A stretch of DNA of 52,379 bases. It comes from an uncultured Methylococcaceae bacterium (GTDB taxonomy: Bacteria; Pseudomonadota; Gammaproteobacteria; Methylococcales; Methylomonadaceae). The stretch spans positions 1 to 52,379 of the forward strand of contig CAIPDT010000097.1 of the NCBI GenBank assembly GCA_903863905.1. Direction: 5' to 3'. The notes beneath the pieces are model-generated. The model was given only the letters and a program-made list of their open reading frames with translations, ran no database searches and had not been told where the DNA came from. This document shows positions 9,701 to 18,445 of this stretch, piece by piece; positions within the stretch are counted from its first letter, which is position 1, and every line of letters starts with the position of its first letter. The translations under genes and the position numbers were made by a program.

Positions 9701-10208
9701 AGGCAATCTAGTAGGATTGCGTGAGAATGATAAAGGAGATTTGTGTTTGTTGATGCTCACGGCTCAAGAGTTACATAAGAAAAATAAAATTAGTTTTAAA
9801 TCGTTAATGAGTCATTGGGTTAGACATTTAACTGCGCTTGCCTCAGGGGTAAATCTGACGACCGTGATTGTGGGTGCTGATGCGGTGCTTGAGATTAGAT
9901 CCTTGTTACCAGAGGAGGCTTTAGCCATTTTACAAAAACTGGTGGTTAGTTGGTATCAAGGGTTACAAACACCACTACCGGTTGCAATAAAATCGGCGTT
10001 TGCTTGGTTGCCAAAGAATGAATTAGAGCACGCTAAAAAAGCCTATGAAGGTGATGAATGGAGTTATGGTGAGGTCACTTATGATAACTATTTGCACCGC
10101 TTTTATCCGTCTTTTGCTGATTTATGTGCGACAGAACAATTTACTGTATGGGCCGAGTATTTGTATGCCGACGCTTATAACACTATCAAAGTGCGTAAAG
10201 GAGAGTAA
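6744..10208 (+). CDS. recC: Exodeoxyribonuclease V gamma chain RecC
   Basis: The 1154-residue RecC is the Chi-recognition subunit of RecBCD, which also splits the duplex and holds the two helicases together. Family features visible include the N-terminal LVNNNGMGQWLKQNLA block (RecC of E. coli has a similar W-L segment), LPSTFIWQVYRAVL, FGLSTLPQQALEVL, HSPQREVEILHDQLL, and near the middle VVCLLGMNDGEYPR plus GDRSRRQDDHYLFLEAVLSAR. Length is close to E. coli RecC (1122). The ATG at 6744 is chosen over one at 6717 because GGGGAGAA lies 5 bases upstream and the gene then overlaps the sirtuin stop by four bases. recB follows two bases after the stop. No pitrilysin gene (ptrA) sits between recC and recB, unlike in E. 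coli. Confidence 0.95.
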   Translation: MSHDSTAEINRGIALIHSNKLESLLDVVSYWLQNNPLAPLDNEVFLVNNNGMGQWLKQNLAHNTALGVAAALEIKLPSTFIWQVYRAVLGHSIPTEQLLAKPILLWRLYRLLPTLCSQTGFEILLQFLKDDTQSRKRFQLAEQLADIFDQYQVYRSDWLSDWAAGRDVLQDAQGKPSPLPEAQRWQALLWRALMTDLGVEDSYKASRASVHAEFMARVDQSQPVLPKRIIVFGLSTLPQQALEVLAKIAQFSQVVLFVHNPCQHYWADIIEDKELLKAERQRQAYKTGMDASLSLEDLHQHANPLLAAWGKQGRDYLRLLDLFDDQSTYKNWPWPDNKIDLFEDYAEDSQRTLLQRVQQSILDLEPVPEQPSVLVSLDDSLQFHKAHSPQREVEILHDQLLARFNAAEINGQPLHPRDVIVMVPDINRYAPHIRAVFGQIDRDDKRYIPFSLADQQERGQNPLLNALEVLLKLPESRFEVSEFLGLLEVPALRQRFGIAEEAIPKLHQWLQESGIRWGLDSQQRQQTVSMPEHLTANTWAFGLQRLLLGYAVGAGQAFNGIEPYPNIGGLEAQYLGGLSWIQEKLAAYVPVLRQELSVEAWETVLLTLLDDFFEPTQPREATTLENLKTALGRWKSNSNQAKLGPEDTLPINIVREAWLAIVDEPNLQQRFLSGRVNFCTLMPMRAIPFKVVCLLGMNDGEYPRTQQAQSFDLMSQRGHYRPGDRSRRQDDHYLFLEAVLSARAQLYLSWVGRSVRDNSEIPPSVLLSQLREFVAQSWTLKGFKAAEDKPFQWIEALTIEHPLQPFSVNYLPVDPASPLFTYSKEWFEMDILRRGAEGRLNNHFDAPEAVSVEALGRFLRAPVKTYCNHTLKFSFEDDTSTSEDNEPFGFDHLQVYQHKEALLEVLKSNENSQLDELFKQSYQTMMATGTLPLAGFSKLSFQELATPVKTAWESYHELLQVYTVEKAPQAINVAVAIDANKTIPVTGNLVGLRENDKGDLCLLMLTAQELHKKNKISFKSLMSHWVRHLTALASGVNLTTVIVGADAVLEIRSLLPEEALAILQKLVVSWYQGLQTPLPVAIKSAFAWLPKNELEHAKKAYEGDEWSYGEVTYDNYLHRFYPSFADLCATEQFTVWAEYLYADAYNTIKVRKGE

Positions 10209-10210
10209 GG

Positions 10211-13200
10211 ATGAGTCAGGAAAGCCAAGCGTTAAATCCTTTAAGTTTCCCCTTACACGGTACTCGGTTAATTGAGGCTAGTGCCGGTACGGGTAAAACG
10301 TATACCATTGCGGCCTTGTATGTGCGTTTAATTTTGGGTCATGAATTAACGGATGCTTTACAAAGTAGACAATTGTTACCACCCGATATTCTGGTGGTTA
10401 CGTTTACTGAAGCTTCAACAAAAGAATTGCGGGATCGGATTCGGGAGCGGTTAAGTTCTACCGCGCGGTATTTTAGACAGAAGACTGAAAAGACTGATCC
10501 TTTTGTGGAGGGGTTAAGGGCGTATTATCCTAAAGAGCGTTGGGCACAGTGTGCTCAGCGTCTTGAATTGGCAGCCAATTGGATGGATGAAGCGGCGGTG
10601 TATACCATTCATGGATGGTGTAACCGAATGTTGCAACAACATGCCTTTGATAGTGGCAGTTTGTTTCGTCAAGAAGTTAAAACCGATGATACGGAACTAT
10701 TAAATCAAGTGGCTCGGGATTATTGGCGCATCTTTTATTATGCCTTGTCTATGGAGGCACCTTATTTAGAGGCGGTTTATGCTGAATTTAAACAGCCTGA
10801 AGCCTTGCAGAAAGTGGTTAAAGACTTATTAACTAAAGATGAACCCATTGGTAATAGTAGCAGTAAGGGTCAAACGATTACTGACTTATGTGCGGCTTTT
10901 TTTAAGCACCAGCACACTGAATTAGAGGCTCTGAAAAGTCCATGGAAAGATTGGGTTGCTGAGCTTCGTCCTATAATTGATCACGCGGTGAACAGTAAGG
11001 TATTACCTGCGGGTAATTATAATGTTAGGCATAGAGCGGGTTGGTTTGACAAGATAGAAGCCTGGGTAAATACCCCCAATCAAATTGAGTTGAATATCGG
11101 TCAGGGGTTCATTAATTTATCGACTGAAGGAATGGCGGCTTTGGCGAAGTCCACGCCACCGAGTCATCCGGCATTCGATGTGATTGGGCAGTTGCCTGCA
11201 AAACTGGCTGCCTTGCCGACTTTAAAAACAGTCTTAATGGAACATGCGGTGCATTGGATGCGGGCGAGATGTTTAACTGAGAAGAATCGTCTGGCACAGA
11301 TGTCTTTTAATGATATGTTGACCCGTTTGGATGCGGCGTTACAAGGGCCTAATGGGGAGAGTTTTGCTGAAGTGATTCGGGGGCAATTTCCGCTGGCGTT
11401 GATTGATGAGTTTCAGGATACCGATCCCATTCAGTATCGTATCTTTGAAAAACTGTATCCCGCTAAGGAAGACAACGGGTTAGGTTGTTTTATGATTGGT
11501 GACCCTAAGCAGGCGATCTATTCCTTTAGAGGGGCAGATATCTTTACATATTTAAAAGCTCATGCCGCGACTAAAGACAAGCATTACACCTTAGATACCA
11601 ATTTTCGTTCAACGGACGCATTGGTAAAAGCCGTTAATCGGGTATTTTTAACTGCGGATGCAAAGCAAGCACAAGGGGCGTTTTTATTTAGGAAGGCCGA
11701 TCAAGCTGATGCTAAGAACCCCTTACCGTTTATGGATGTTAAAGCTAAAGGTCGGTCTGATTATTTTGTAGTTAAGGGTGAGGCGGCTAAGGCCTTAACA
11801 TGTTGGGTGTTGGAAGCCAATGAGCCCGTGTCTCAAGGTGATTATAGGGAGCAGATGGCTGAAGTGACGGCGAGTCAAATTGTACAGTTATTGAATGCCG
11901 CACCTGAACAGCGCACGGGATTTATGGATGATGCGTCGGGGTTTAAAAGCTTACAACCCAGTGATATTGCTATTTTAGTGCGCACGGGTACTGAAGCTAA
12001 GGCGATGCGTAAAGCCTTGGTTAAACGCAAGTTACCCAGTGTGTATTTGTCTGAGCGGGATTCCATTTATGCCAGTCAAGAAGCGCTTGATGTGTTGATA
12101 TGGTTAAAAGCTTTGGCTGAGCCTCGCAATGAGTCTAGGGTTCGAGCGGCTTTAAGTACGGCTACCTTTGCTTATACCTATCAACAATTACAACACTTTG
12201 CGATAGAAGAAAGTAGTTGGGAAGTGCAATTAGAGCGTTTTAATGGCTACCATCAACGTTGGCAACAAGAAGGAATTTTACCGGCCTTGAGACGTTTAAT
12301 TAATGATTTTGGCTTACATTACAGTGGGGTTAATGATCATGAGGGCGAACGGTGTTTAACGAACTTATTGCATTTAGCGGAGCTATTACAAAAGGCCAGT
12401 ACCCAATTAGAAGGTGAAGCGGCCTTGATTCGTTATTTAGCTGAAGCGGTGGTGGATGAGAGTGCGGGGGCGGATGAAAATATCTTAAGGTTAGAAAGTG
12501 ATGCTAATTTAATCAAAATTGTCACCATTCATAAATCCAAAGGTTTGGAATATCCTTTAGTGTTCTTACCTTTTATTTGTAGCTTTAGAGAACCCAGTTC
12601 TAAAGACAGTTATTATCGTTATCATGATGATAATAATGAGTTACAGGTGGACTTGAATAAATCTGAAGCCAGTCAAAGTTTAACCGATACCGAGCGGTTA
12701 CAAGAAGATTTACGGTTGGTTTATGTGGCAATGACACGGGCACGTTATGCCTGTTGGTTGGGGTTGGCTCCTATAAAAAGTGGCAATAGTAAAGCCTGTC
12801 AATTACATAAGAGTGCGATGGGGTATTTACTGGGCTGGGAAGAAGATACCACCTCTGATGCTTTAAAAGCGCAATTATTAACGATGGTGGGTGAGGGTGA
12901 GCAGGCGTGTACAGCGATTGCGGTGGAATCGTTACCTGAAGTGAATGAGGCATTTTATCAAGCGGTTAATGATCAACAGAATTTAGGAACTGCTAGAATA
13001 GCACACACGACCATTAGTGATCATTGGTGGATTGCTAGTTATAGCGCCTTAAAACACAGTGAAGCCGGGTATGCTACGGGGGTAGATAAGTTACCTGAGG
13101 AGCCCGAGTCTGCGCATCAAGAAAATCAAGCAGACGAGTTTGAGTCTGAAGAGGGCGGGGGTTCTTCGTCAAAAGAGCTGAGTATTTATAGCTTACCTAA

Positions 13201-13930
13201 AGGGGCGGGGCCGGGTGTGTTAGTTCATGCGCTTTTAGAACAGTGTGGTCGTGAGGGTTTTAAGGCCGCTTCTGAGAGTCAGGAGAAAACGGCTGGTCTG
13301 ATTGATACTTTGTTTAAGTCGGCGGTATGGACGGGTAAAACCGCTATAATTGAAACAGCGTTAGCGCATTGGTTAACCATGCCGCTATTAACCACAGATG
13401 AGGTCTCATTAAGTACCTTAGCCGCGGGGCAGTATCAGGTTGAGATGGAGTTTTTGCTGGGTGCTGAGCAGGTGGATGTGTTGGTTTTAGATCAATGGGT
13501 TAATGACTATTTTTATCCAGGACAGCCGCGGCCTAAATTAATGCAGAACACGGTACATGGACTGATGAAAGGCTTTATCGATGTAGTGTTTGTGCATAAT
13601 AATCAATATTATGTGGTGGATTATAAATTTAATAGTTTAGGTGTGGATGAGCGGGCTTTTCAAGCTGAAAATCTAGTCGAAGCTATGTTAGCAAAGCGTT
13701 ATGATTTGCAATTAGTCATTTATGTTTTGGCCTTACATCGTTTGCTTAAGACGCGGTTGAGTGAGGCGTATGATTATGATACCCATGTGGGTGGTGGGCT
13801 CTATTTATTTTTACGAGGCAGTCAAAGTGCGTCAGGTGGGCGGGTGCTTAATAAACCGCCAAAGGAGTTGATAGAGGCGTTGGATCGTTTATTTGCGGGT
13901 GATGTAGTAGTGAAGGGAGAGAGTGTATGA
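10211..13930 (+). CDS. recB: Exodeoxyribonuclease V beta chain RecB
   Basis: The 1239-residue SF1 helicase-nuclease shows Walker A ASAGTGKT (23-30, Lys29), Walker B LIDEFQDTDP, GDPKQAIYSFRGAD, TIHKSKGLEYPLVFLP and YVAMTRA, followed by the C-terminal nuclease domain with Asp1124, Asp1137 and Lys1139 (GFIDVV...DYK). The spacing of those three residues (13, then 2) equals that of the E. coli catalytic set, so the nuclease should be active. A low-complexity Glu/Ser linker (around 970-1000) separates helicase and nuclease. The ribosome-binding site AAAGGAGAG precedes the ATG by a short spacer, and the ATG lies two bases after recC. Its last four bases overlap the recD start. Confidence 0.97.
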   Translation: MSQESQALNPLSFPLHGTRLIEASAGTGKTYTIAALYVRLILGHELTDALQSRQLLPPDILVVTFTEASTKELRDRIRERLSSTARYFRQKTEKTDPFVEGLRAYYPKERWAQCAQRLELAANWMDEAAVYTIHGWCNRMLQQHAFDSGSLFRQEVKTDDTELLNQVARDYWRIFYYALSMEAPYLEAVYAEFKQPEALQKVVKDLLTKDEPIGNSSSKGQTITDLCAAFFKHQHTELEALKSPWKDWVAELRPIIDHAVNSKVLPAGNYNVRHRAGWFDKIEAWVNTPNQIELNIGQGFINLSTEGMAALAKSTPPSHPAFDVIGQLPAKLAALPTLKTVLMEHAVHWMRARCLTEKNRLAQMSFNDMLTRLDAALQGPNGESFAEVIRGQFPLALIDEFQDTDPIQYRIFEKLYPAKEDNGLGCFMIGDPKQAIYSFRGADIFTYLKAHAATKDKHYTLDTNFRSTDALVKAVNRVFLTADAKQAQGAFLFRKADQADAKNPLPFMDVKAKGRSDYFVVKGEAAKALTCWVLEANEPVSQGDYREQMAEVTASQIVQLLNAAPEQRTGFMDDASGFKSLQPSDIAILVRTGTEAKAMRKALVKRKLPSVYLSERDSIYASQEALDVLIWLKALAEPRNESRVRAALSTATFAYTYQQLQHFAIEESSWEVQLERFNGYHQRWQQEGILPALRRLINDFGLHYSGVNDHEGERCLTNLLHLAELLQKASTQLEGEAALIRYLAEAVVDESAGADENILRLESDANLIKIVTIHKSKGLEYPLVFLPFICSFREPSSKDSYYRYHDDNNELQVDLNKSEASQSLTDTERLQEDLRLVYVAMTRARYACWLGLAPIKSGNSKACQLHKSAMGYLLGWEEDTTSDALKAQLLTMVGEGEQACTAIAVESLPEVNEAFYQAVNDQQNLGTARIAHTTISDHWWIASYSALKHSEAGYATGVDKLPEEPESAHQENQADEFESEEGGGSSSKELSIYSLPKGAGPGVLVHALLEQCGREGFKAASESQEKTAGLIDTLFKSAVWTGKTAIIETALAHWLTMPLLTTDEVSLSTLAAGQYQVEMEFLLGAEQVDVLVLDQWVNDYFYPGQPRPKLMQNTVHGLMKGFIDVVFVHNNQYYVVDYKFNSLGVDERAFQAENLVEAMLAKRYDLQLVIYVLALHRLLKTRLSEAYDYDTHVGGGLYLFLRGSQSASGGRVLNKPPKELIEALDRLFAGDVVVKGESV

Positions 13931-16095
13931 TCAGTCCAGGTTTAGCGCAGTGGTTTGATAACAATATTAAGAGTTGGATGCAGTTTGGTTGGTTAAGTCA
14001 TACGGATCGGGCTTTTGTGGCGTTTATTGCGCAACAAGAAAATACTGATAATGATTTATTGCTTTGGGCTTCGGCTTTAGTGAGTCAGCAATTGAGTATC
14101 GGTGAAGTCTATTTAGATTTGGCAAAACTTACTCAGCATTTTGAAACGACTCTAGGTATCAATTGTCTTGATGAGGATCAACGTGAGGATGTTAATTTAG
14201 CTAAACTTAAAGCCTATTCTTTGCAGGCTTGGACGGCGGCTTTGTTATCCGCCAATGTCGTGGAAACGAGTGAGGGTAATTCTCCATTAGTATTATCAGG
14301 CAATCGCTTGTATTTACGGCGTTATTGGCAATGTCAGCAAGTGGTGGATGAGGCGATAGCGTCACGAGTACATCCACATTTAACGACTTTGCCTGAGGAA
14401 TTAGAGGCGTTTATCGAAACGTTGTTTTTTACTAACGTGTCTTATAAACAGACGCTTGAGTCATCGGCTGGACTCAGTGTTGATCAGAACCTTGATAAGG
14501 TGACTGAGGCGTTGCTGGATAAAAGTAGTGATAAATGCGCTTTGCAAACGCCTAGTCAGAATATTAATTTATCTCCTGTTTTAGATTGGCAAAAGATCGC
14601 GTGCGTCTTAGCCTTAAGGTCTAGGTTTAGTATTATTACCGGTGGACCGGGAACCGGAAAAACGACGACGTTAACAAAGTTGTTAGCCTTAATTGTAAGA
14701 CTCGCGCAAATTGAAGATCCCAAGAGCGCACCTTTAAATATTTTATTGGCTGCCCCAACGGGTAAAGCAGCGGCACGAGTCAGTGAGTCTATTGCTGGAG
14801 CAATTGAGAAATTAACCGTAGATGAAGCAATAAAAGCGGTGATGCCGACTAAAGCCAGTACCTTACATCGTTTATTAGGCAGTCGGCCTAATACCCGTCA
14901 ATTTAAGCATCATCGACATAATCCGTTGGTGGCTGATATTGTTATCATTGATGAAGCGTCAATGATTGATTTAGAAATGATGGCGTCTGTATTAGTGGCT
15001 TTACCTCCTAAAGCCACGTTGATTTTATTGGGTGATAAAGATCAATTAGCCTCGGTTGAAGCGGGTTCTGTATTGGGTGATTTATGTCTGGGGGCGGGGG
15101 CTCATTCTTATAATGAGGAAACTCGGTGCTGGATTGAGGCCTATGCAAAACAAGTTTTGCCAGAAGCGCCTGTTAACGAGTTATTAGCAAGCAATACGCT
15201 GATTAATCAGCAAACCATTATGTTGTTGCACAGTTATCGGTTTGGCCAAGAGAGTGGTATTGGGCATTTAGCCAAAGCAGTGAATCAAGGTGATTATGAG
15301 CGTGCCTTATCGATTTTAGCCGATTCTAGCTATGGTGATTTAAAACCTAAACTGTTTGAGACGAAGAAGGAATCGGTAGTCAAAGATTCTGCTATTCTGA
15401 TGAAGAAGGAGGCATTAAAAGATTCCCCTATCGTGGATAAGGCTGATAACTTATTAAGAAAACTGGTGTTAGCTAATTGGGGCAATACTGCACACGGCAA
15501 ACCGGATTTATGTCAAGGTTATGGGTATTGTCGTGCCGTCATCAAGGCGCGTCCTAAAGATAAAGGCGATATAAGTGAGTGGGCGACACAGGTTTTAAAG
15601 GCGTTTGATACCTTTCAAGTGTTATGTGCCTTGCGTAAAGGTGTTTGGGGGGTAGAAGGCTTAAATCAGCGCATAGAATCATGGTTGGTGGGAGAACAAA
15701 AACCGCAAGCGTGGTATGAAGGTCGTCCCGTGATGATTACCAGTAATGATTATGCATTGGGACTGATGAATGGTGATATTGGTATTGCCTTGCGCGATCA
15801 TTCCGATACGATTCGGGTGGTTTTTCCGGCGGATAGTAAGGAATATGAGGGTGGCTTGCATTGGGTGTCACCGTTACGTTTACCGAATGTGGAAACCGCG
15901 TATGCGATGACGGTGCATAAATCACAAGGCTCTGAGTTTAATCACGTGGCCTTAGTTTTACCGGATAATTTGAGTCAAGTGTTAACCCGAGAGCTGATTT
16001 ATACTGGTATTACCCGTGCTAAAGAGCAGTTTAGTTTAGTTGAAACGAGGGTGGGGATTTTAAGGGAAGGGATTAAAGTGAGTTGTGCGGATTAA
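13927..16095 (+). CDS. recD: Exodeoxyribonuclease V alpha chain RecD
   Basis: This 5'-3' SF1B helicase of RecBCD has Walker A GGPGTGKTTT (Lys245), AAPTGKAAARVSE, the ADIVIIDEASMIDLEMM Walker B, LLGDKDQLASVEAGSVL and the C-terminal AMTVHKSQGSEF. At 722 residues it is longer than E. coli RecD (608). Extra length sits in the N-terminal domain and in a Lys-rich segment after HSYRFG (about residues 475-525), which carries a short internal duplication of the KKE-x-x-KDS-x-I pattern. The start overlaps the recB stop (ATGA) and GGGAGAG precedes it. The last gene of the cobB-recCBD run, it is followed by a short hairpin at 16144-16167. Confidence 0.95.
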   Translation: MISPGLAQWFDNNIKSWMQFGWLSHTDRAFVAFIAQQENTDNDLLLWASALVSQQLSIGEVYLDLAKLTQHFETTLGINCLDEDQREDVNLAKLKAYSLQAWTAALLSANVVETSEGNSPLVLSGNRLYLRRYWQCQQVVDEAIASRVHPHLTTLPEELEAFIETLFFTNVSYKQTLESSAGLSVDQNLDKVTEALLDKSSDKCALQTPSQNINLSPVLDWQKIACVLALRSRFSIITGGPGTGKTTTLTKLLALIVRLAQIEDPKSAPLNILLAAPTGKAAARVSESIAGAIEKLTVDEAIKAVMPTKASTLHRLLGSRPNTRQFKHHRHNPLVADIVIIDEASMIDLEMMASVLVALPPKATLILLGDKDQLASVEAGSVLGDLCLGAGAHSYNEETRCWIEAYAKQVLPEAPVNELLASNTLINQQTIMLLHSYRFGQESGIGHLAKAVNQGDYERALSILADSSYGDLKPKLFETKKESVVKDSAILMKKEALKDSPIVDKADNLLRKLVLANWGNTAHGKPDLCQGYGYCRAVIKARPKDKGDISEWATQVLKAFDTFQVLCALRKGVWGVEGLNQRIESWLVGEQKPQAWYEGRPVMITSNDYALGLMNGDIGIALRDHSDTIRVVFPADSKEYEGGLHWVSPLRLPNVETAYAMTVHKSQGSEFNHVALVLPDNLSQVLTRELIYTGITRAKEQFSLVETRVGILREGIKVSCAD

Positions 16096-16143
16096 TGTCT
16101 CAAGCGGTTTGAGTTTGTAACTTGTTATAAGTTGTAGTCCCGT

Positions 16144-16167
16144 TAAGCCCGCATCCTTGCGGGCTTA
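16144..16167. terminator. Hairpin between convergent recD and ettA
   Basis: TAAGCCCGCA (16144-16153) and TGCGGGCTTA (16158-16167) form a perfect 10-bp GC-rich stem with a TCCT loop. It lies 49 bases after the recD stop and 10 bases before the ettA end. No T-run follows on either strand, so termination strength is uncertain. The position suggests it serves both convergent genes. Confidence 0.6.
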
Positions 16168-16176
16168 GTGAGTGTC

Positions 16177-17841
16177 TTAAGACAGTTTTTTATATTTCAG
16201 CCGTTTAGGGTTGTCCGCATCACTGCCTAAGCGACGATGACGATCCGCCTCATAATCTTCATAGTTACCTTCAAACCAAACAACTTGGCTGTCTCCCTCA
16301 AAGGCTAAGATATGTGTGGCAATGCGGTCTAAGAACCAGCGATCATGCGAAATAACCACGGCGCAACCTGGGAAGGCTAATAATGCTTCTTCAAGAGCAC
16401 GTAGGGTTTCAACATCTAAATCGTTGGTCGGTTCATCTAGTAATAAGACGTTGCCACCGGTTTTAAGTAATTTAGCTAAATGAACACGGTTACGTTCACC
16501 CCCTGATAAATCACCAATACGTTTGCCTTGATCAGAGCCTTTAAAGTTAAAACGACCCACATAAGCACGTGAAGGGGTTTCATATTTGCCGACAGTGATG
16601 ATATCTAAGCCATCAGAAATTTCATCAAAGACGGTTTTCTTAGGGTCTAGGTCATCTCTTAGCTGGTCAACATACGCCATTTGTACGGTTTGACCTAAGG
16701 TTAACGTACCTGAGTCAGGTTGTTCAAAGCCCGCCATCATTCTGAATAACGTGGTTTTACCTGCACCGTTGGGGCCGATAATACCGACAATACCGCCGGG
16801 TGGGAGTTTGAAACTTAAGTCATTGACTAAGAGTTTTTCACCAAAGGCTTTGCGAATCGCATCCGCTTCAATGACTATATCACCTAAACGAGGTCCAGGT
16901 GGAATGTAGATTTCTTGAGTTTCATTTCGTTTTTGAACGTCAGAAGAAGAGAGTTCTTCAAAACGAGCTAATCGAGCTTTACTCTTCGCATGACGGCCTT
17001 TTGGATTGGTACGTACCCACTCCAATTCTTCTTTCATGGCTTTTAGACGAGAAGATTCTTGTTTCTCTTCTTGGAGCAAACGATTACTCTTTTGCTCTAA
17101 CCAACTGGAATAATTACCTTCCCAAGGAATACCGGAGCCTCGGTCTAATTCTAAGATCCAACCTGCCACGTTATCTAAGAAGTAACGATCATGGGTGACC
17201 GCCACGACGGTACCGGCATAGTCATGTAAGAAGCGTTCTAACCACGCTACCGATTCTGCGTCTAAATGGTTGGTTGGTTCGTCAAGTAATAGCATGTCAG
17301 GGTTTGATAACAATAACCGACATAAAGCCACACGACGTTTTTCACCACCTGATAGATTTGTTACATCAGCATCCCAATCAGGAAGGCGTAAAGCATCGGC
17401 TGCCACTTCAAGACGACGATCAAGATTGTGACCGTCACACGCGTTAATAATGTCTTCTAAGCGGGCCTGATCAGCAGCGAGTTTATCAAAGTCGGCATCG
17501 GGGGCTGCATAAGCCGCATAAACAGCATCTAAATCCGCTAAGGCTTGTTTAATATCAGCAACCGCTTCTTCAATGTTGCCACGGACTGTTTTAGTCGGGT
17601 CTAATTGAGGTTCTTGCGGTAAGTAACCAATATTAATACCTTTTTGTGGAATCGCTTCGCCTTCGATTTCTTTATCGATACCGGCCATAATCCGCAACAA
17701 AGTCGATTTACCTGAACCATTTAACCCGAGTACACCAATTTTGGCACCCGGGAAGAAAGATAAAGAGATATCTTTAAGAATGTATTTTTTAGGTGGAACG
17801 ATTTTTCCAACCCGATTCATTGAATAGATGTACTGAGCCAT
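16177..17841 (-). CDS. ettA: Energy-dependent translational throttle protein EttA
   Basis: The 554-residue ABC-F ATPase is nearly the length of E. coli EttA (555). It has two nucleotide-binding domains: GLNGSGKS (39-46) with LSGGEKRR, and GPNGAGKTT with LSGGERNR, joined by a basic arm/linker containing [15 protein letters not shown]. There are no membrane segments. EttA binds the ribosomal E site and gates the first elongation cycle according to the ATP/ADP ratio. The N-terminal [16 protein letters not shown] block is characteristic of EttA rather than Uup or YheS. It is monocistronic and convergent with recD; yjdM lies 61 bases upstream on the same strand. Confidence 0.96.
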   Translation of the reverse strand: MAQYIYSMNRVGKIVPPKKYILKDISLSFFPGAKIGVLGLNGSGKSTLLRIMAGIDKEIEGEAIPQKGINIGYLPQEPQLDPTKTVRGNIEEAVADIKQALADLDAVYAAYAAPDADFDKLAADQARLEDIINACDGHNLDRRLEVAADALRLPDWDADVTNLSGGEKRRVALCRLLLSNPDMLLLDEPTNHLDAESVAWLERFLHDYAGTVVAVTHDRYFLDNVAGWILELDRGSGIPWEGNYSSWLEQKSNRLLQEEKQESSRLKAMKEELEWVRTNPKGRHAKSKARLARFEELSSSDVQKRNETQEIYIPPGPRLGDIVIEADAIRKAFGEKLLVNDLSFKLPPGGIVGIIGPNGAGKTTLFRMMAGFEQPDSGTLTLGQTVQMAYVDQLRDDLDPKKTVFDEISDGLDIITVGKYETPSRAYVGRFNFKGSDQGKRIGDLSGGERNRVHLAKLLKTGGNVLLLDEPTNDLDVETLRALEEALLAFPGCAVVISHDRWFLDRIATHILAFEGDSQVVWFEGNYEDYEADRHRRLGSDADNPKRLKYKKLS

Positions 17842-17902
17842 AGTATTGCTTTAACCGTTTAAATAATGAGACGTTATTAAGACGTGGGCTATTAGAAAAG
17901 GT

Positions 17903-18241
17903 TTAAACCTTTTTTACAAATTCAGATTTTAGCTTCATTGGGCCAATGCCATCAATTTTGCAATCAATGTCATGATCGCCATCAACGAGTCTAATGTTTT
18001 TAACTTTAGTGCCTACTTTTACAACTAAAGAGGTGCCTTTTATTTTTAAGTCTTTGATCACCGTGACGGTATCACCATCTTGCAGGATGTTACCATTTGA
18101 ATCTTTAATGACTTTATCATCATCCGTCGTGTCAGATGCAGCATCTTGCCATTCGTGGGCACATTCTGGGCAGATATTTGATGTGCCATCGTTATAGGTA
18201 TATACAGAGCCACACTTGGGGCAATTAGGTAGGTTACTCAT
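17903..18241 (-). CDS. yjdM: Zinc-ribbon protein YjdM (formerly PhnA)
   Basis: The 112-residue cytosolic protein has an N-terminal zinc ribbon (Cys7, Cys10, Cys24, Cys27) followed by the KOW/SH3-like C-terminal domain of the YjdM family ([26 protein letters not shown]-like block). The family was once called alkylphosphonate utilisation protein PhnA because of its neighbourhood, but it is not a C-P lyase component; its function is unknown. A GAAGAT ribosome-binding site lies just upstream of the ATG. It may share a transcript with ettA downstream. Confidence 0.9.
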   Translation of the reverse strand: MSNLPNCPKCGSVYTYNDGTSNICPECAHEWQDAASDTTDDDKVIKDSNGNILQDGDTVTVIKDLKIKGTSLVVKVGTKVKNIRLVDGDHDIDCKIDGIGPMKLKSEFVKKV

Positions 18242-18445
18242 GGATTATCTTCAATATAATGAACTAATTGGCTATTTTAAGTTTGTTTGGCAGTAATTAC
18301 TAGAGTAGAAACACTAATAAACCTGATAGTTTGATGTTTAAAAAAGTATTTGGGGCTAGTCAATGCTATATACGGTAAAATAATGCCATTAATTGAATAG
18401 GCCTATGCTGAGAAAGTTAACACACTAGAGAGATTTTACATACCT

